Shown: positions 6,277 to 15,072 of the stretch, piece after piece
How the letters are laid out: the number at the start of each line of letters is the position of its first letter
Position numbering within the stretch: the first letter of the stretch is position 1
Assembly: GCA_035373905.1 (NCBI GenBank)
Contig: DAOSOK010000002.1
Coordinates: 136,050 to 200,049, forward strand
Direction of reading: 5' to 3'
DNA: 64,000 nt
Source of the DNA: Candidatus Ozemobacteraceae bacterium
GTDB taxonomy: Bacteria > Muiribacteriota > Ozemobacteria > Ozemobacterales > Ozemobacteraceae
Translations under genes and position numbers: made by a program
Notes under the pieces: model-generated
Database searches by the model: none
What the model was told of the DNA's origin: nothing
The model's input: only the letters and a program-made list of their open reading frames with translations

Positions 6277-8847
6277 TTATTTCAGTCGGGCCATCGCTTC
6301 CTGGACGAACCGCGAGATCTGGCTGTTCTTGGGCGCATGCTGACCGGCGCGCTGGTAGCATGCCTTCGCTTCGGGCAGCAACCGCTTCTCCTCGTATGCC
6401 TGGCCGAGGTTGAAGCAGGCATACGGGTCTTCCGGCGCGAGGTTGACGGCCTTCACCAGAACCTCGATGGCCGAGTCGGTGTCGTGATTGTCCATCAGCA
6501 CCATGCCGAGGTTGTACAGCGCGTAGGTGTCTTCCGGGTTGATTTCGACCGAGCGCCGGAACGCGTTGATGGCGTCGTGCAGCTGTCCCTGCTCATATAG
6601 CGACAATGCGAGATGGGAATACGAATACCCGTCGTCCGAGTCGAGTTCGATTGCCTTGGAAAACGCCTTGATCGCGAGCGGAAGGCGGCCCGAGTTCTTG
6701 TAGATCACGCCGAGGCTGTACTGCGAGAAGGCATCGTCCGGGTTCAGCGTGATCGACTTTTTGAACGACTCTTCGGCCTGCTCGAAGCTGCCCAGCGCAC
6801 GGTAAACGGTTCCGAGCAGGTAATGGGCGAAGAATTGTCGTTCGTCGAGCCGGATGGCCATCATCAGGCAGTTGAGGGCGTTTTCGAGCTGGTTCAGGTT
6901 CTTGTAGACGGCTCCCAGGTTCACCAGTCCGGCCACATGGTCTTCCTTCACGGACAGCAGATCCTCGAAGGTGTCGCGGGCCTGCTCGAGCATCCCGTTG
7001 TTCTTGTAGATCAGCCCGAGAACGAATCGGCACTCGACGTCGTCGGGCTTCAGCCGGATCGTCTTCTTGATCGCGGCGACGGCCTCGTCGAGCATGCCCT
7101 GGTTCAGGTAGGCCTTCCCCAGGTGCATGAACGCCTCCTGGAACTCGGGATCGATCTCGATCGTGCGGTTCCAGGCCTTCAACGCCTCGTCCGAATGGCC
7201 CGTGCTCTTGTAGGCGATGCCGAGCTGGAGATGCGCGTGCGAGAAGTCGGGGTCGAGAGCGACTGCCTTTTCCCACTCGCGGATCGCCTCGTCGAGCATG
7301 CCCTTCTCCTTGTAGGCGAGGCCGAGCCGGTAATGCGCGCCCGCGTTCTCGGGGTTGATCGCGACCGATCGCTTCCAGCGGACGAGGTTCTGATCGTCTA
7401 TGCCTTTCAAACGATATATAACTTCTAGATTATAATGGGCGAACGAGTCGTAGGGATTCAGGGCGAGGACCTTTCGGAACTCGATGATCGCCTCGTCGTA
7501 CATTTCCTTGTTCTTGTATGCGGAGGCAAGCTTGTAGTGAGCTTCGGCGTTGTCCGGGTGGGCGGCGACCTCGACGCGGTACCGCTCGATCATGAGATCC
7601 ATCTCGGAGCGCGTCCGCACGGGAGGGGCGACTTTTTCGGCCATGTCCCGGGCCTCGCCCTTCTTGCGCAGTTCTGCGGCCTTGCGCCAGTGCGTGACGG
7701 CCTGGTCGTTCTGTCCCTTCACGTCGTAGATCTCGCCGAGCATGTCATGACAGCGCGACAAACCCGCGTCGAGATACAGCGCCCGCTTCAGTTCCCCGAC
7801 GGCCTCGTCGAGCATGCCGCGGTCCTTGTAGGCGAGGCCCAGGTTGAAATGCAATTCGGCGTCGTTCGGATTCAGCCCGTTTTCCAGCTTGAACTCGTCG
7901 ATCGCCTTCTGTGTCTCGTTTTTCTTCCGCAGAACCGTCCCGATGTGGAAATGGAGCCGCGGAAACTTCGGGTCCGTCTTGAGGGCCCGCCTGAACTCCT
8001 GCAGGGCGGCGTCGTCCATCGATTTCCGGAAGAACGACTGGCCGAGCAGCACGCGCGCTTCGGTCATGTCGGGGCTGATGTCGAGGACCCGCTTCAGCGA
8101 CTCGATCGCCTCGTCGTTGCGACCGGCGTGAAAGTGGGCGAGACCGACGTTCAGGAACGTGAACGCGTTGTCCGGGTTCAGCTCGATCGAGGTGCGAAGA
8201 ACCGTGACGGCTTCGTCATACTGCTTCATCGAGATCATGGCCCGGCCGAGCTGGCTCAAGGCGTGCGAATCCTGCGGGTTCAGGATGATCGCCTTCTTGA
8301 ACTCGACGATCGCCTTGCGCGGCCTTCCGATCTCGAGATACGTCGATCCGAGCGCGAAATGGGCGTAGGCGTAATCGTGGTTCAGATCGATGGCGTTGCG
8401 GAACCGGATGATCGCCTCGTCATACAGCTTCTTGAGTTTGTAAATGAGGCCGAGTTGCAGGTGCGCGAAAGCGAAGTCGGGCTTGAGCGATATCGCCTTC
8501 TTGAAGCGGATGATCGCCTCGTCGTACATGCCCTTCTGCTTGTAGATGATGCCGAGGTTCGAGTAGGGAAAGGCGTAGTTCGTGTTGAACATGATCGCCT
8601 TCTTGAACTCGGTGATGGCCTCGTTGAGCATGCCCTTGTTCTTGAACGCGAGCCCGAGAAAATTGTGCGCGTACGCATCTTTGGGATTGATTGCGAGAGC
8701 CTCGCGATAGATACCGATCGACGTGTCGGTCTCACCGGTCATCTCGACCGCCCGCGCGAGCTGGTAATACGCGAAAAAGTCGCGGGGATTGGCCGCGATG
8801 CGCTTCTTGCAGTCGTTGATGATCTGATCGTATTTTTTGTCGATCAT
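6277..8847 (-). CDS. Very long TPR protein (about 24 tetratricopeptide repeats)
   Basis: 856 aa made almost entirely of 34-residue TPR units such as YAHNFLGLAFKNKGMLNEAI, with the usual Gly/Ala/Tyr/Pro positions. One interruption of about 35 residues near 400-430 (MAEKVAPPVRTRSEMD) splits the array into two solenoids. There is no signal peptide or membrane segment, so it is probably a cytoplasmic scaffold. GGAGG precedes the ATG at 8847. It sits between a Nudix gene and a lipoprotein gene in one orientation. The array resembles O-GlcNAc-transferase TPR regions, but no transferase domain is attached. Confidence 0.88.
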   Translation of the reverse strand: MIDKKYDQIINDCKKRIAANPRDFFAYYQLARAVEMTGETDTSIGIYREALAINPKDAYAHNFLGLAFKNKGMLNEAITEFKKAIMFNTNYAFPYSNLGIIYKQKGMYDEAIIRFKKAISLKPDFAFAHLQLGLIYKLKKLYDEAIIRFRNAIDLNHDYAYAHFALGSTYLEIGRPRKAIVEFKKAIILNPQDSHALSQLGRAMISMKQYDEAVTVLRTSIELNPDNAFTFLNVGLAHFHAGRNDEAIESLKRVLDISPDMTEARVLLGQSFFRKSMDDAALQEFRRALKTDPKFPRLHFHIGTVLRKKNETQKAIDEFKLENGLNPNDAELHFNLGLAYKDRGMLDEAVGELKRALYLDAGLSRCHDMLGEIYDVKGQNDQAVTHWRKAAELRKKGEARDMAEKVAPPVRTRSEMDLMIERYRVEVAAHPDNAEAHYKLASAYKNKEMYDEAIIEFRKVLALNPYDSFAHYNLEVIYRLKGIDDQNLVRWKRSVAINPENAGAHYRLGLAYKEKGMLDEAIREWEKAVALDPDFSHAHLQLGIAYKSTGHSDEALKAWNRTIEIDPEFQEAFMHLGKAYLNQGMLDEAVAAIKKTIRLKPDDVECRFVLGLIYKNNGMLEQARDTFEDLLSVKEDHVAGLVNLGAVYKNLNQLENALNCLMMAIRLDERQFFAHYLLGTVYRALGSFEQAEESFKKSITLNPDDAFSQYSLGVIYKNSGRLPLAIKAFSKAIELDSDDGYSYSHLALSLYEQGQLHDAINAFRRSVEINPEDTYALYNLGMVLMDNHDTDSAIEVLVKAVNLAPEDPYACFNLGQAYEEKRLLPEAKACYQRAGQHAPKNSQISRFVQEAMARLK

Positions 8848-8866
8848 GCGCGCCTCCAGGGTTTTG

Positions 8867-9325
8867 TCAGGGGACCCATTCCAGGGTGCGGAACGGTTCG
8901 ATACGCTCGCCTCGGGCGATTTTCCGGATGTCCTCGCCCATGTTCGGGAAAATCGGTCGCCCGGTCAGTTCGTCGGCCGTGAAAAAGTCGACGCCTTCGA
9001 CGCGAGGGTCTTCCCCCGTGCCGAGCGTCGAAAGATCGGGATTCAAAGCCTCGAAGATGGGGAACTGGATGTGCCGGCCGGCCGCGCGGTTCATCGTCTC
9101 GCGAAGGCCGAGGAATTTCAGCCCGGAAACGGTGATGCGGAGCTCTTCCCGTAACTCGCGCCGGGCCGTTTCCTCGAGGGGTTCGAACGCGTCCTGTCCG
9201 CCCCCGGGAAGCAGCCAGTAGCGCCGGCCATCCTTGAGATGCCGGACGAAACAGAGGCGGCCGTCCGGATGACGCAGAGCGACGGTCACGCGGACGCGGA
9301 CGACAGGTACGGACGAATCGAGCAT
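8867..9325 (-). CDS. Nudix hydrolase
   Basis: 152 aa. It contains a complete Nudix box, G-x5-E-x7-REL-x-EE (GGGQDAFE...ARRELREEL, about 41-65), which coordinates the metal for hydrolysis of nucleoside diphosphate-X compounds. The N-terminal RVRVTVALRHPDGRLCFVRH is a typical first strand pair. The substrate cannot be told from sequence. A GGAAGGGGGG ribosome site precedes ATG 9325. It is co-oriented with cheR upstream and the TPR gene downstream. Confidence 0.85.
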   Translation of the reverse strand: MLDSSVPVVRVRVTVALRHPDGRLCFVRHLKDGRRYWLLPGGGQDAFEPLEETARRELREELRITVSGLKFLGLRETMNRAAGRHIQFPIFEALNPDLSTLGTGEDPRVEGVDFFTADELTGRPIFPNMGEDIRKIARGERIEPFRTLEWVP

Positions 9326-9373
9326 ATGTTCCCCCCTTCCTGTTATCGGCAGGCCGAGGGAAGGTGTGCAGTC

Positions 9374-10429
9374 CTATTTTCGGAACTCTTCTGAGACGAC
9401 GTTGCGCAGATTCGCCTCGTCGAACAGCCGGCCGACGGCCAACTGCAGGCGCTTGGGGACGAAGAGCGCCTTCCGGGGGGAAGAGGGGGAAGTCTGCGGG
9501 ATGTTCATGAGCTGATACTCATGGTTGAACTTGACGAGGAGGTTCAGGGCCCGCAGAAGATCGGAGGGCGTCTGAAACCGATAGAGGACGTAGGACTTCG
9601 TCGCCGGGCGCTTGTGATACACGTATTCGCCGTGGAGGAACAGCTTCTCGAATTCGTCGTCGCCTTTCCAGTGGAGGGTTTCGGTCGCGCTCGTGAAGAA
9701 CATACCGCCGGGCTCGAGGGCTTTGTAAATTCGTTCGGTCAGGGCGGCCTTGGTTGCTTCCTTGAAGTAGATCATCGTGTTGCGGCAGAAGATGATGTCG
9801 AATTTCCGGTCGGGCCAGACGTCGAGCAGGTTGAGGTGCTCGAAGCGCACGATCGCGGTAAGATCGGGCTTGACGCGGAACTCGCCGGTGCCGGTGGGTG
9901 TGAAATACCGGGTGATGAGCATGTTCGACAGCAGTTTTAGTTCGGTCGAGGTATACACCCCTCGGCGGGCGCGCTCGAGGGCCGATGAGGCGATGTCGCT
10001 GCCGATGATGGAGATGTTCCATGGAGTCGGATCGCGAAGCGTCTCGAATATCGATATGGCTATAGAATATGCCTCGGCGCCGATCGAACACCCGGCGGAC
10101 CAGATGGAAAGCTTCCGCTGGCCTTCCTGGTCGCGGGAACGGAGAAGGGGGGGGAGCAGTTCATCCCGGAGAATGTCGAAATGTCTCGGGTGTCTGAAAA
10201 ACCAGGTCTCGTTCGTCGTGATGATGTCCAGCAGTTCGATCCTCCGGGCCTGATCCGACTGGATGACGGAGATCAGCCCGTTCATGTCGGAGCACCGGTA
10301 CTTTTCGATGAGCGGGAGAACGCGGTTTTCGAGAAACGTGACCTTGCTCGTGTCGAAAAAAAGGCCGAACTCGCGCGAAAGGAAATCGCGCAACTGGGCA
10401 TACTCGTTGGGAGAGAACGAGCGGCTCAT
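9374..10429 (-). CDS. cheR: CheR-type protein-glutamate methyltransferase
   Basis: 351 aa. It has an N-terminal CheR helical domain (REFGLFFDTSKVTFLENR, about 14-31), an SAM-binding motif I written WSAGCSIGAEAYSIA (about 108-122, where typical CheR has GCATGEEPYS), and FDIIFCRNTMIYF (about 210-222). An extension of about 80 residues follows the catalytic domain. CheR methylates chemoreceptor glutamates using SAM. No receptor, CheA/CheW or CheB is nearby, so it may serve a pilus-type or alternative signalling system. It lies 9 bases after the zinc-ribbon gene. Confidence 0.85.
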   Translation of the reverse strand: MSRSFSPNEYAQLRDFLSREFGLFFDTSKVTFLENRVLPLIEKYRCSDMNGLISVIQSDQARRIELLDIITTNETWFFRHPRHFDILRDELLPPLLRSRDQEGQRKLSIWSAGCSIGAEAYSIAISIFETLRDPTPWNISIIGSDIASSALERARRGVYTSTELKLLSNMLITRYFTPTGTGEFRVKPDLTAIVRFEHLNLLDVWPDRKFDIIFCRNTMIYFKEATKAALTERIYKALEPGGMFFTSATETLHWKGDDEFEKLFLHGEYVYHKRPATKSYVLYRFQTPSDLLRALNLLVKFNHEYQLMNIPQTSPSSPRKALFVPKRLQLAVGRLFDEANLRNVVSEEFRK

Positions 10430-10438
10430 CGGGGCCGC

Positions 10439-10630
10439 TCAGTCATTCTTCGTGCTTCGGGGAAAAACCCTGCCGGCGACGATCTGCCACGTCGGGCGGA
10501 GACGGTTTTCGACTTCCTTCGCGCAAGGCTCGCACACCAGACGTTCGGTGTTCTGGAAGCGGTAATACGTCTTATTGGAAATGTCATAGTGTTTGATCCG
10601 CAAGCAGAGCGGGCAGCGTTCTTCCTGCAT
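10439..10630 (-). CDS. Small zinc-ribbon protein
   Basis: 63 aa. Two CxxC pairs (Cys 6/9 in CPLC and Cys 33/36 in CEPC) form a likely zinc knuckle, followed by a basic C-terminus. I chose ATG 10630 (MQEERC), preceded by GAGGGAC, rather than an upstream in-frame start. It is immediately upstream of cheR (9-base gap) and may be co-expressed with it. The function is unknown; such ribbons mediate protein or nucleic-acid contacts. Confidence 0.65.
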   Translation of the reverse strand: MQEERCPLCLRIKHYDISNKTYYRFQNTERLVCEPCAKEVENRLRPTWQIVAGRVFPRSTKND

Positions 10631-10693
10631 ATGGTGCGTCCCTCGATCCATGGTATCACGGGCAGAGGCCGTTCGCAAGCCGGTTTGAGGCGA

Positions 10694-12310
10694 TTACGGT
10701 GCTGGAACTTCGCCCGTGTCGAGTTCGTGCCAGACTCCTGCCGGTGCCGTGGCGACGACGCGCCACCCCGGTGCGGAGCGGAACCAGCGGTCGAAACCCG
10801 AATCGGGGGAGGTGAGGGCCGCGGTCGTCGAGAACGACCTCACCCACGAGGCGATCAACCGGGTGTTCGAAGCCGATTCGTAATGTTCGCGCATGAGCCG
10901 GTCGCCGAACAGTTCGCACCGGTCGTCGATCGTGACGCGCAGACGCGGATCGACGCCGACGGCCCAGGAACCGAGGTTGAACTCGGTGAACACCGCCTTG
11001 TTCGGCGTCTTCCGTTCCGCATACGCGCGAATGACCGGGACAAGCTCGAACGGCCAGCGGGCATCGTCGGGCTTGGCCCACCCGGTTCCGAGGAGCGGCA
11101 ACGCGGAACCGCTCGCCTGAAGCCAGAAGCCGGCGAGGAGGAGAACGGTCGCGGTTCTGAGCGGAAGCTTCGCGGGGAGCCGGTCTTTCACAAGGCCATA
11201 GAGCGGTTTCCTTTCCGCAATCTCTTTTAGGAGGGAAGACTGGGAATAGATCTCGGCCAAAGCGATGGCGGCCGTGATCGCGAACAGCGGCGCATTGCGC
11301 ACGCGGCTCCAGGCGAGGAGAAACCAGACGATGGGAATGACCCAGGTAATCCGCAGGGGGCGCTCCCCGAATTTCGCCAGAAATGCGATGTATCCCAGGA
11401 ACAGGAGGATCGGAACGACTCCGTCGGAAGTCGTATAGATGGGCATATGCTCGATGATCAGGGCTCTGACTTCCGCGGAGTCCATGATCGTGGCCCACGT
11501 CTTTGGAAGTTCGACGCCGTACGGACCGAGAAACGACATGGCGCAGGCCAAAAAGAGAGACGCCCAGGCGATGAACACCCTGCGGGGCGCTGAAAGCGGC
11601 GTAGGGACGCTGGAGAGGCGCAGGGCGGTCCAGCCGGCAACGGTCAGGCCGAAGGTGCCGATTCCCGCGAGATAGCCGCCATGACTGTTTGCCCAGATCC
11701 AGAACATGGGGAGCAGGAGCAGAAGATGGCTGACCGGGCGCCGCCCCGCCTCGATATCGACGAGCATCGCGAAGAGAACGGCAAGTGCGGCCATCGTGAT
11801 GAGAAGCGGTCGAATGAGAAACTGGATCGATGCTGCCGAAAACACCATGGCCATGATGAGAACCGTTATCAGCAGATGCATTCCAGAGTTGTACAGCCTG
11901 ATCCAGATCCCCGTGAAGGTGAGAGCGGTCAGAAGGGTGGCGGCCAGGAGCAGCGTGTCGAATCCGCCGACCATGCTCAGAAGCGCCATACCGACTTCGC
12001 TCAGCCACTGCTGGGCAATCCAGGGCTGGCCGAACCTCGAGCACGTGAAGGGATCGATCCTGATCAGGCTTCCCGAGTGAAGCATGACATTCCCATACAT
12101 CGTGTGGGAATAGGTGCCGCAATCATTGAAGAAGGACGTGCGGAAAAAGATGTGAAGCAGAAGCCAGATGACCAGGAGCGCAAGCCGCCCGGCCCTGAGG
12201 GAACCGGCCTCTTGAAGGATCGAAGACAACCCCGTGCGGGTGGTAACCATGAACCGGATGATAATACGGACCGCAGAAGACGCGCGACCCTGATTTTCAA
12301 GTTTGAGCAC
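10694..12310 (-). CDS. Polytopic membrane protein, possibly a GT-C-type glycosyltransferase
   Basis: Up to 538 aa. About ten hydrophobic segments are visible between residues 40 and 415 (for example LALLVIWLLLHIFF and LLITVLIMAMVFSA), then a soluble C-terminal domain of about 120 residues. An extracytoplasmic loop after the first helix contains Asp/Glu/His residues (FFNDCGTYSHTMYGN, WIAQQWLSEVG). This layout resembles dolichyl-phosphate-sugar-dependent mannosyltransferase-like proteins, but the DD or DE signature is not clear. The start is uncertain: GTG 12310 gives the longest form, and ATG 12250 (MVTTRTG) would start nearer helix 1. Neither has a convincing ribosome site. Confidence 0.65.
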   Translation of the reverse strand: MLKLENQGRASSAVRIIIRFMVTTRTGLSSILQEAGSLRAGRLALLVIWLLLHIFFRTSFFNDCGTYSHTMYGNVMLHSGSLIRIDPFTCSRFGQPWIAQQWLSEVGMALLSMVGGFDTLLLAATLLTALTFTGIWIRLYNSGMHLLITVLIMAMVFSAASIQFLIRPLLITMAALAVLFAMLVDIEAGRRPVSHLLLLLPMFWIWANSHGGYLAGIGTFGLTVAGWTALRLSSVPTPLSAPRRVFIAWASLFLACAMSFLGPYGVELPKTWATIMDSAEVRALIIEHMPIYTTSDGVVPILLFLGYIAFLAKFGERPLRITWVIPIVWFLLAWSRVRNAPLFAITAAIALAEIYSQSSLLKEIAERKPLYGLVKDRLPAKLPLRTATVLLLAGFWLQASGSALPLLGTGWAKPDDARWPFELVPVIRAYAERKTPNKAVFTEFNLGSWAVGVDPRLRVTIDDRCELFGDRLMREHYESASNTRLIASWVRSFSTTAALTSPDSGFDRWFRSAPGWRVVATAPAGVWHELDTGEVPAP

Positions 12311-12524
12311 GTGACGAACAAAGCTCGTGATGAGGCGCCGAAAAGAATTTCTATTTAGTTATCTGTGATAGAAAACGAAAGATCGGGGGCGAAAAGAGGG
12401 CGGTTTAGGCGAAAAATCTGAATATATCGGGTGAAAGTCGGGTGTGGGTTCTGACGATGTAAATCATAGAGATAAGGAGTTGGGGATACCCCCCCTCCCG
12501 GCCCGAAAACAAGGAGGCAGGCAT

Positions 12525-12638
12525 ATGGTGCGAACACGGATGATCGCAAAACCCCGGGTGGCCGAAACGCCGTTGTGGGAAACGACGAACGCTCACGTTC
12601 CGTGCCGCACGAATGGCCCCTGGGTGCGGGGACGCTAA
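12525..12638 (+). CDS. Candidate 37-aa basic small protein (or structured RNA)
   Basis: ATG 12525 follows a perfect AAGGAGG with 7-base spacing. The 37-codon frame encodes an Arg-rich peptide with VAETPLWETTNAHVPC. The same bases also fold as an RNA: GTGCG and CACGG (12528-12532, 12535-12539) pair with CCGTG and CGCAC (12600-12604, 12606-12610), enclosing a CGTTGT/ACGACG hairpin. The two readings compete. I recognise neither a protein family nor an RNA class, so this is a candidate only. Confidence 0.35.
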   Translation: MVRTRMIAKPRVAETPLWETTNAHVPCRTNGPWVRGR

Positions 12639-12705
12639 GAGGCGCCCCGCGGGGAAATGGTGTCCTGAACTTCGTCTGAACGGCAAAATTCAGGATATCC
12701 TGCGC

Positions 12706-12732
12706 AACCGGATGGAAGGAAGCCATCCGGTT
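12706..12732 (-). terminator. Terminator-like hairpin after the pilX-like gene
   Basis: A perfect 10-bp stem AACCGGATGG/CCATCCGGTT with a 7-base loop lies 30 bases beyond the stop at 12763. The T-rich tail on the minus strand is weak, so termination may be partial. Confidence 0.5.
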
Positions 12733-12762
12733 TGCCATGTACAGGGGAAATACGCCGGCGCC

Positions 12763-15072
12763 TCAGAAATTCGTAAACTCGTCTGGCGCGGCGCGAAGAT
12801 CTTTCCAGGTGAGAATCACGAACGCCGCCATGTCGCCGCTGCCGTCACCGATGTCAAGCGAGGGAAGCGTCGGATCATACAGCTTTCTGCGGGTGGGCGG
12901 CCGATAGGACGGGCCGGTGATCTTGGGAAGCGTCTTGTTCGTCGCATACCGGACCTCGGACCCATACACCCGATGGACCATCTGCTCCATGGTGCAGTAG
13001 GGGCGGCCCACGCCCGCGCTCTGGCAGGACGGCGACCGTCCGATCTCGTCATATCGCTTGCTATAATCCGGGCCCATGTAGAAAATGTTGGAACGGACGC
13101 CGCAACTCTGGAAAATCCCGTTCGTCGTCATCTCGGGGAAATACAGGTAGTCGTTGTCCTTGTCGGTCTTCCCCTCGACCTTTTCCAGGAGTTTGTTGAA
13201 GAGCTTGTATACGCCGTTATTTTCGGAAAGGACGTTCTCTTCGTATCCCTTCCTGTGGGCGGGCCAGATTTCTTCGTTGCAGAACTTCTCGAAATCGGCC
13301 TCGCTGATGCCGTCGGTGGAGTTGAACTTCGTCGCGAAACGTTCTGCGATCGCCTCCTGGGCCGACTTGTCGGTCCCGTCCGCGAGAGGGAACTTTTCAA
13401 AATACGATGCGATTCTATTTTTCGTGGCTTCTGCGTCGCTCAGATCGGCCGTGATTTTGCCGTCTCCGGCATGAGTGAGCATGCTCGTCTCGGCGTCAGC
13501 CTCGGCCATGAATTCCTTCGCGAGGGCAAACTTCATGATGGGATATATTTCGTTCTCGAAACAGTCGGCCGGGCTTCGATAATCGTAAACCACGCGCTCG
13601 TTGGCGATCACGTTCGCCGCGAAATGGTGCTTGTAATTGTTCGGGTCGTCCGGGTTCGATCCCGCCTTCAGATCGTCTGTCAGCAGCTTTCTGGAGTTCT
13701 CCTTGTAGTCGTCGCTGAGAAGTGCGTTCTGGTCGTAGTCCTGGGGAAAACTGTACTTTTCCGCTTTTTTCGACTTGTTGTTCCGCTGGTTGAAATCGCC
13801 GGCGACGAAGATGCTCTTCTTCGAGACGATCTTCACGTCTCGAGGAGGGTTCCCCTTGATGACGAGGTTCGTGTCGGAGTAGATCACGCCGTTGAAGTTC
13901 GGCGGCAACGTCACGTTTCCCTTGCGAAGCCCCGTTCCGAAATCGAGGATTCTGGCATCGACCGAGCCTCCATTGGAAGGCGCCCAGCCGGCGGGAACCT
14001 TGTATGCCTGGGCTGGATTCGCGCCGTCGTTTTCAGGAATATAACCGCCGTTCTGGGCCTGCTTCTTGAGGTCGCCGAACCGAGGTTCGCCTGGCGAAAG
14101 GCTGATCTGAGACGTTTTATCCAGGATGCGTCCCTTGAGTTTCTCTGTCAGATTGTCGGGAATCGTCGGCGTTTTTCCGCGAATTTCCGCCGGCACCTCT
14201 CCGTATTTTTCCCCTTCGGGTGATGAATAGGTGCCGTGCTGCGGGAACGGAATGTTGCTTGGCGGCATCGTGATCGTCTCTTCGGGCATGCCGGGCCTCG
14301 CCCGGAACGTGACCTTCGTTGGCTGCCAGAAGAAAATCCCGCCCGCCCCGCTGATGATGCTGTGAATATCGAACAGCTCCTGCTTCGTGCCGGGCGTGCA
14401 GGGGGTATGGCCATCCATCAGGATCTGTCCGATTTCGACGCCGTGGTGACCGTACAGATTGCCGGTCGAGAACTTGTTCACGTTGTTCTGGCCGGGTTCG
14501 CCATACACGATCGAGAGAAACTCCATGTCGAACATCAGAAACTCGCGGCCCGGAAACCGTCGCTGCGCCACGCAGGAGATGCTGCGCATCGTATCTCCGA
14601 CCCGGCCCATCGAGTCGATCTTGAAAAAGCACTTGCTCTCGTCGATGTTCTTCGTCCGCTCGTCGTCCTCATACTCGATCAGACCGACGCGAAACCGAAA
14701 CTGCCCGTCCCCGAGCGTCCCCTGATATGATCCTTTTCCCGAGGTGTTCAGCTGGGAGAAGGAAACCCCGCTGTCGTTCGCGATGGACGATTGCCAGGTG
14801 GGGAGATTGGTTTCGTCCCAGAGGACCTGCTTCTGGGCCGCATCGATCTTCACCTTGTGGGTTCTGAACGAACTGTTCAGGCTCAGTTCCGTCATGGCGA
14901 AGGAAATGCCAGCTTCGGCCAGGGCCAGTGCCTTGAGGTTCCTGTTTTCCATGATCGTGTTCTGAACGCGATACGAGGTGAACGATCTGAGCGAGGCGAT
15001 GACGATCAGAAGAACGAAACCGAGCCCAAGGGCGATGACGATCGCCGAGCCTTTACGACCACGGGAATTCAT
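12763..15072 (-). CDS. PilX-like pilus biogenesis protein
   Basis: 769 aa. A basic N-terminus and a hydrophobic helix (about 8-28, SAIVIALGLGFVLLIVIASL) are followed by ALALAEAGISFAMTEL, a pattern seen in PilX/GspK-like proteins where the N-terminal helix packs into a pilus tip. The remaining residues form a large extracytoplasmic region much longer than ordinary PilX. I recognise no enzyme domain there. It overlaps the pilW-like gene by 4 bases and closes a four-gene operon (namZ, pilV-like, pilW-like, pilX-like). Confidence 0.65.
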   Translation of the reverse strand: MNSRGRKGSAIVIALGLGFVLLIVIASLRSFTSYRVQNTIMENRNLKALALAEAGISFAMTELSLNSSFRTHKVKIDAAQKQVLWDETNLPTWQSSIANDSGVSFSQLNTSGKGSYQGTLGDGQFRFRVGLIEYEDDERTKNIDESKCFFKIDSMGRVGDTMRSISCVAQRRFPGREFLMFDMEFLSIVYGEPGQNNVNKFSTGNLYGHHGVEIGQILMDGHTPCTPGTKQELFDIHSIISGAGGIFFWQPTKVTFRARPGMPEETITMPPSNIPFPQHGTYSSPEGEKYGEVPAEIRGKTPTIPDNLTEKLKGRILDKTSQISLSPGEPRFGDLKKQAQNGGYIPENDGANPAQAYKVPAGWAPSNGGSVDARILDFGTGLRKGNVTLPPNFNGVIYSDTNLVIKGNPPRDVKIVSKKSIFVAGDFNQRNNKSKKAEKYSFPQDYDQNALLSDDYKENSRKLLTDDLKAGSNPDDPNNYKHHFAANVIANERVVYDYRSPADCFENEIYPIMKFALAKEFMAEADAETSMLTHAGDGKITADLSDAEATKNRIASYFEKFPLADGTDKSAQEAIAERFATKFNSTDGISEADFEKFCNEEIWPAHRKGYEENVLSENNGVYKLFNKLLEKVEGKTDKDNDYLYFPEMTTNGIFQSCGVRSNIFYMGPDYSKRYDEIGRSPSCQSAGVGRPYCTMEQMVHRVYGSEVRYATNKTLPKITGPSYRPPTRRKLYDPTLPSLDIGDGSGDMAAFVILTWKDLRAAPDEFTNF

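Larger units (their letters stand above)
12311..12762. other. Intergenic region of 450 bases holding a possible small gene or structured RNA
   Basis: It separates two minus-strand genes. It contains a plus-strand AAGGAGG plus short frame (12511-12638) that also folds as nested stems, a GC-rich stem GCGGGG/CCCCGC nearby, and a terminator-like hairpin at 12706-12732. Nothing recognisable is seen in 12361-12480. Confidence 0.55.

Noticed and set aside
7435..8982. 515-codon plus-strand frame opposite the TPR gene
   Set aside because: It is antisense to a perfect TPR array. Its periodicity is the complement of the repeats, and it runs into the Nudix gene.
12500..12640. c-di-GMP, cobalamin or hammerhead-type RNA in the 12.5-kb gap
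   Set aside because: I compared the visible core words with remembered consensus sequences and found no match. A hammerhead-like CGGATGA...CGAAAC lacks the required U4. It is kept only as an unclassified structure.
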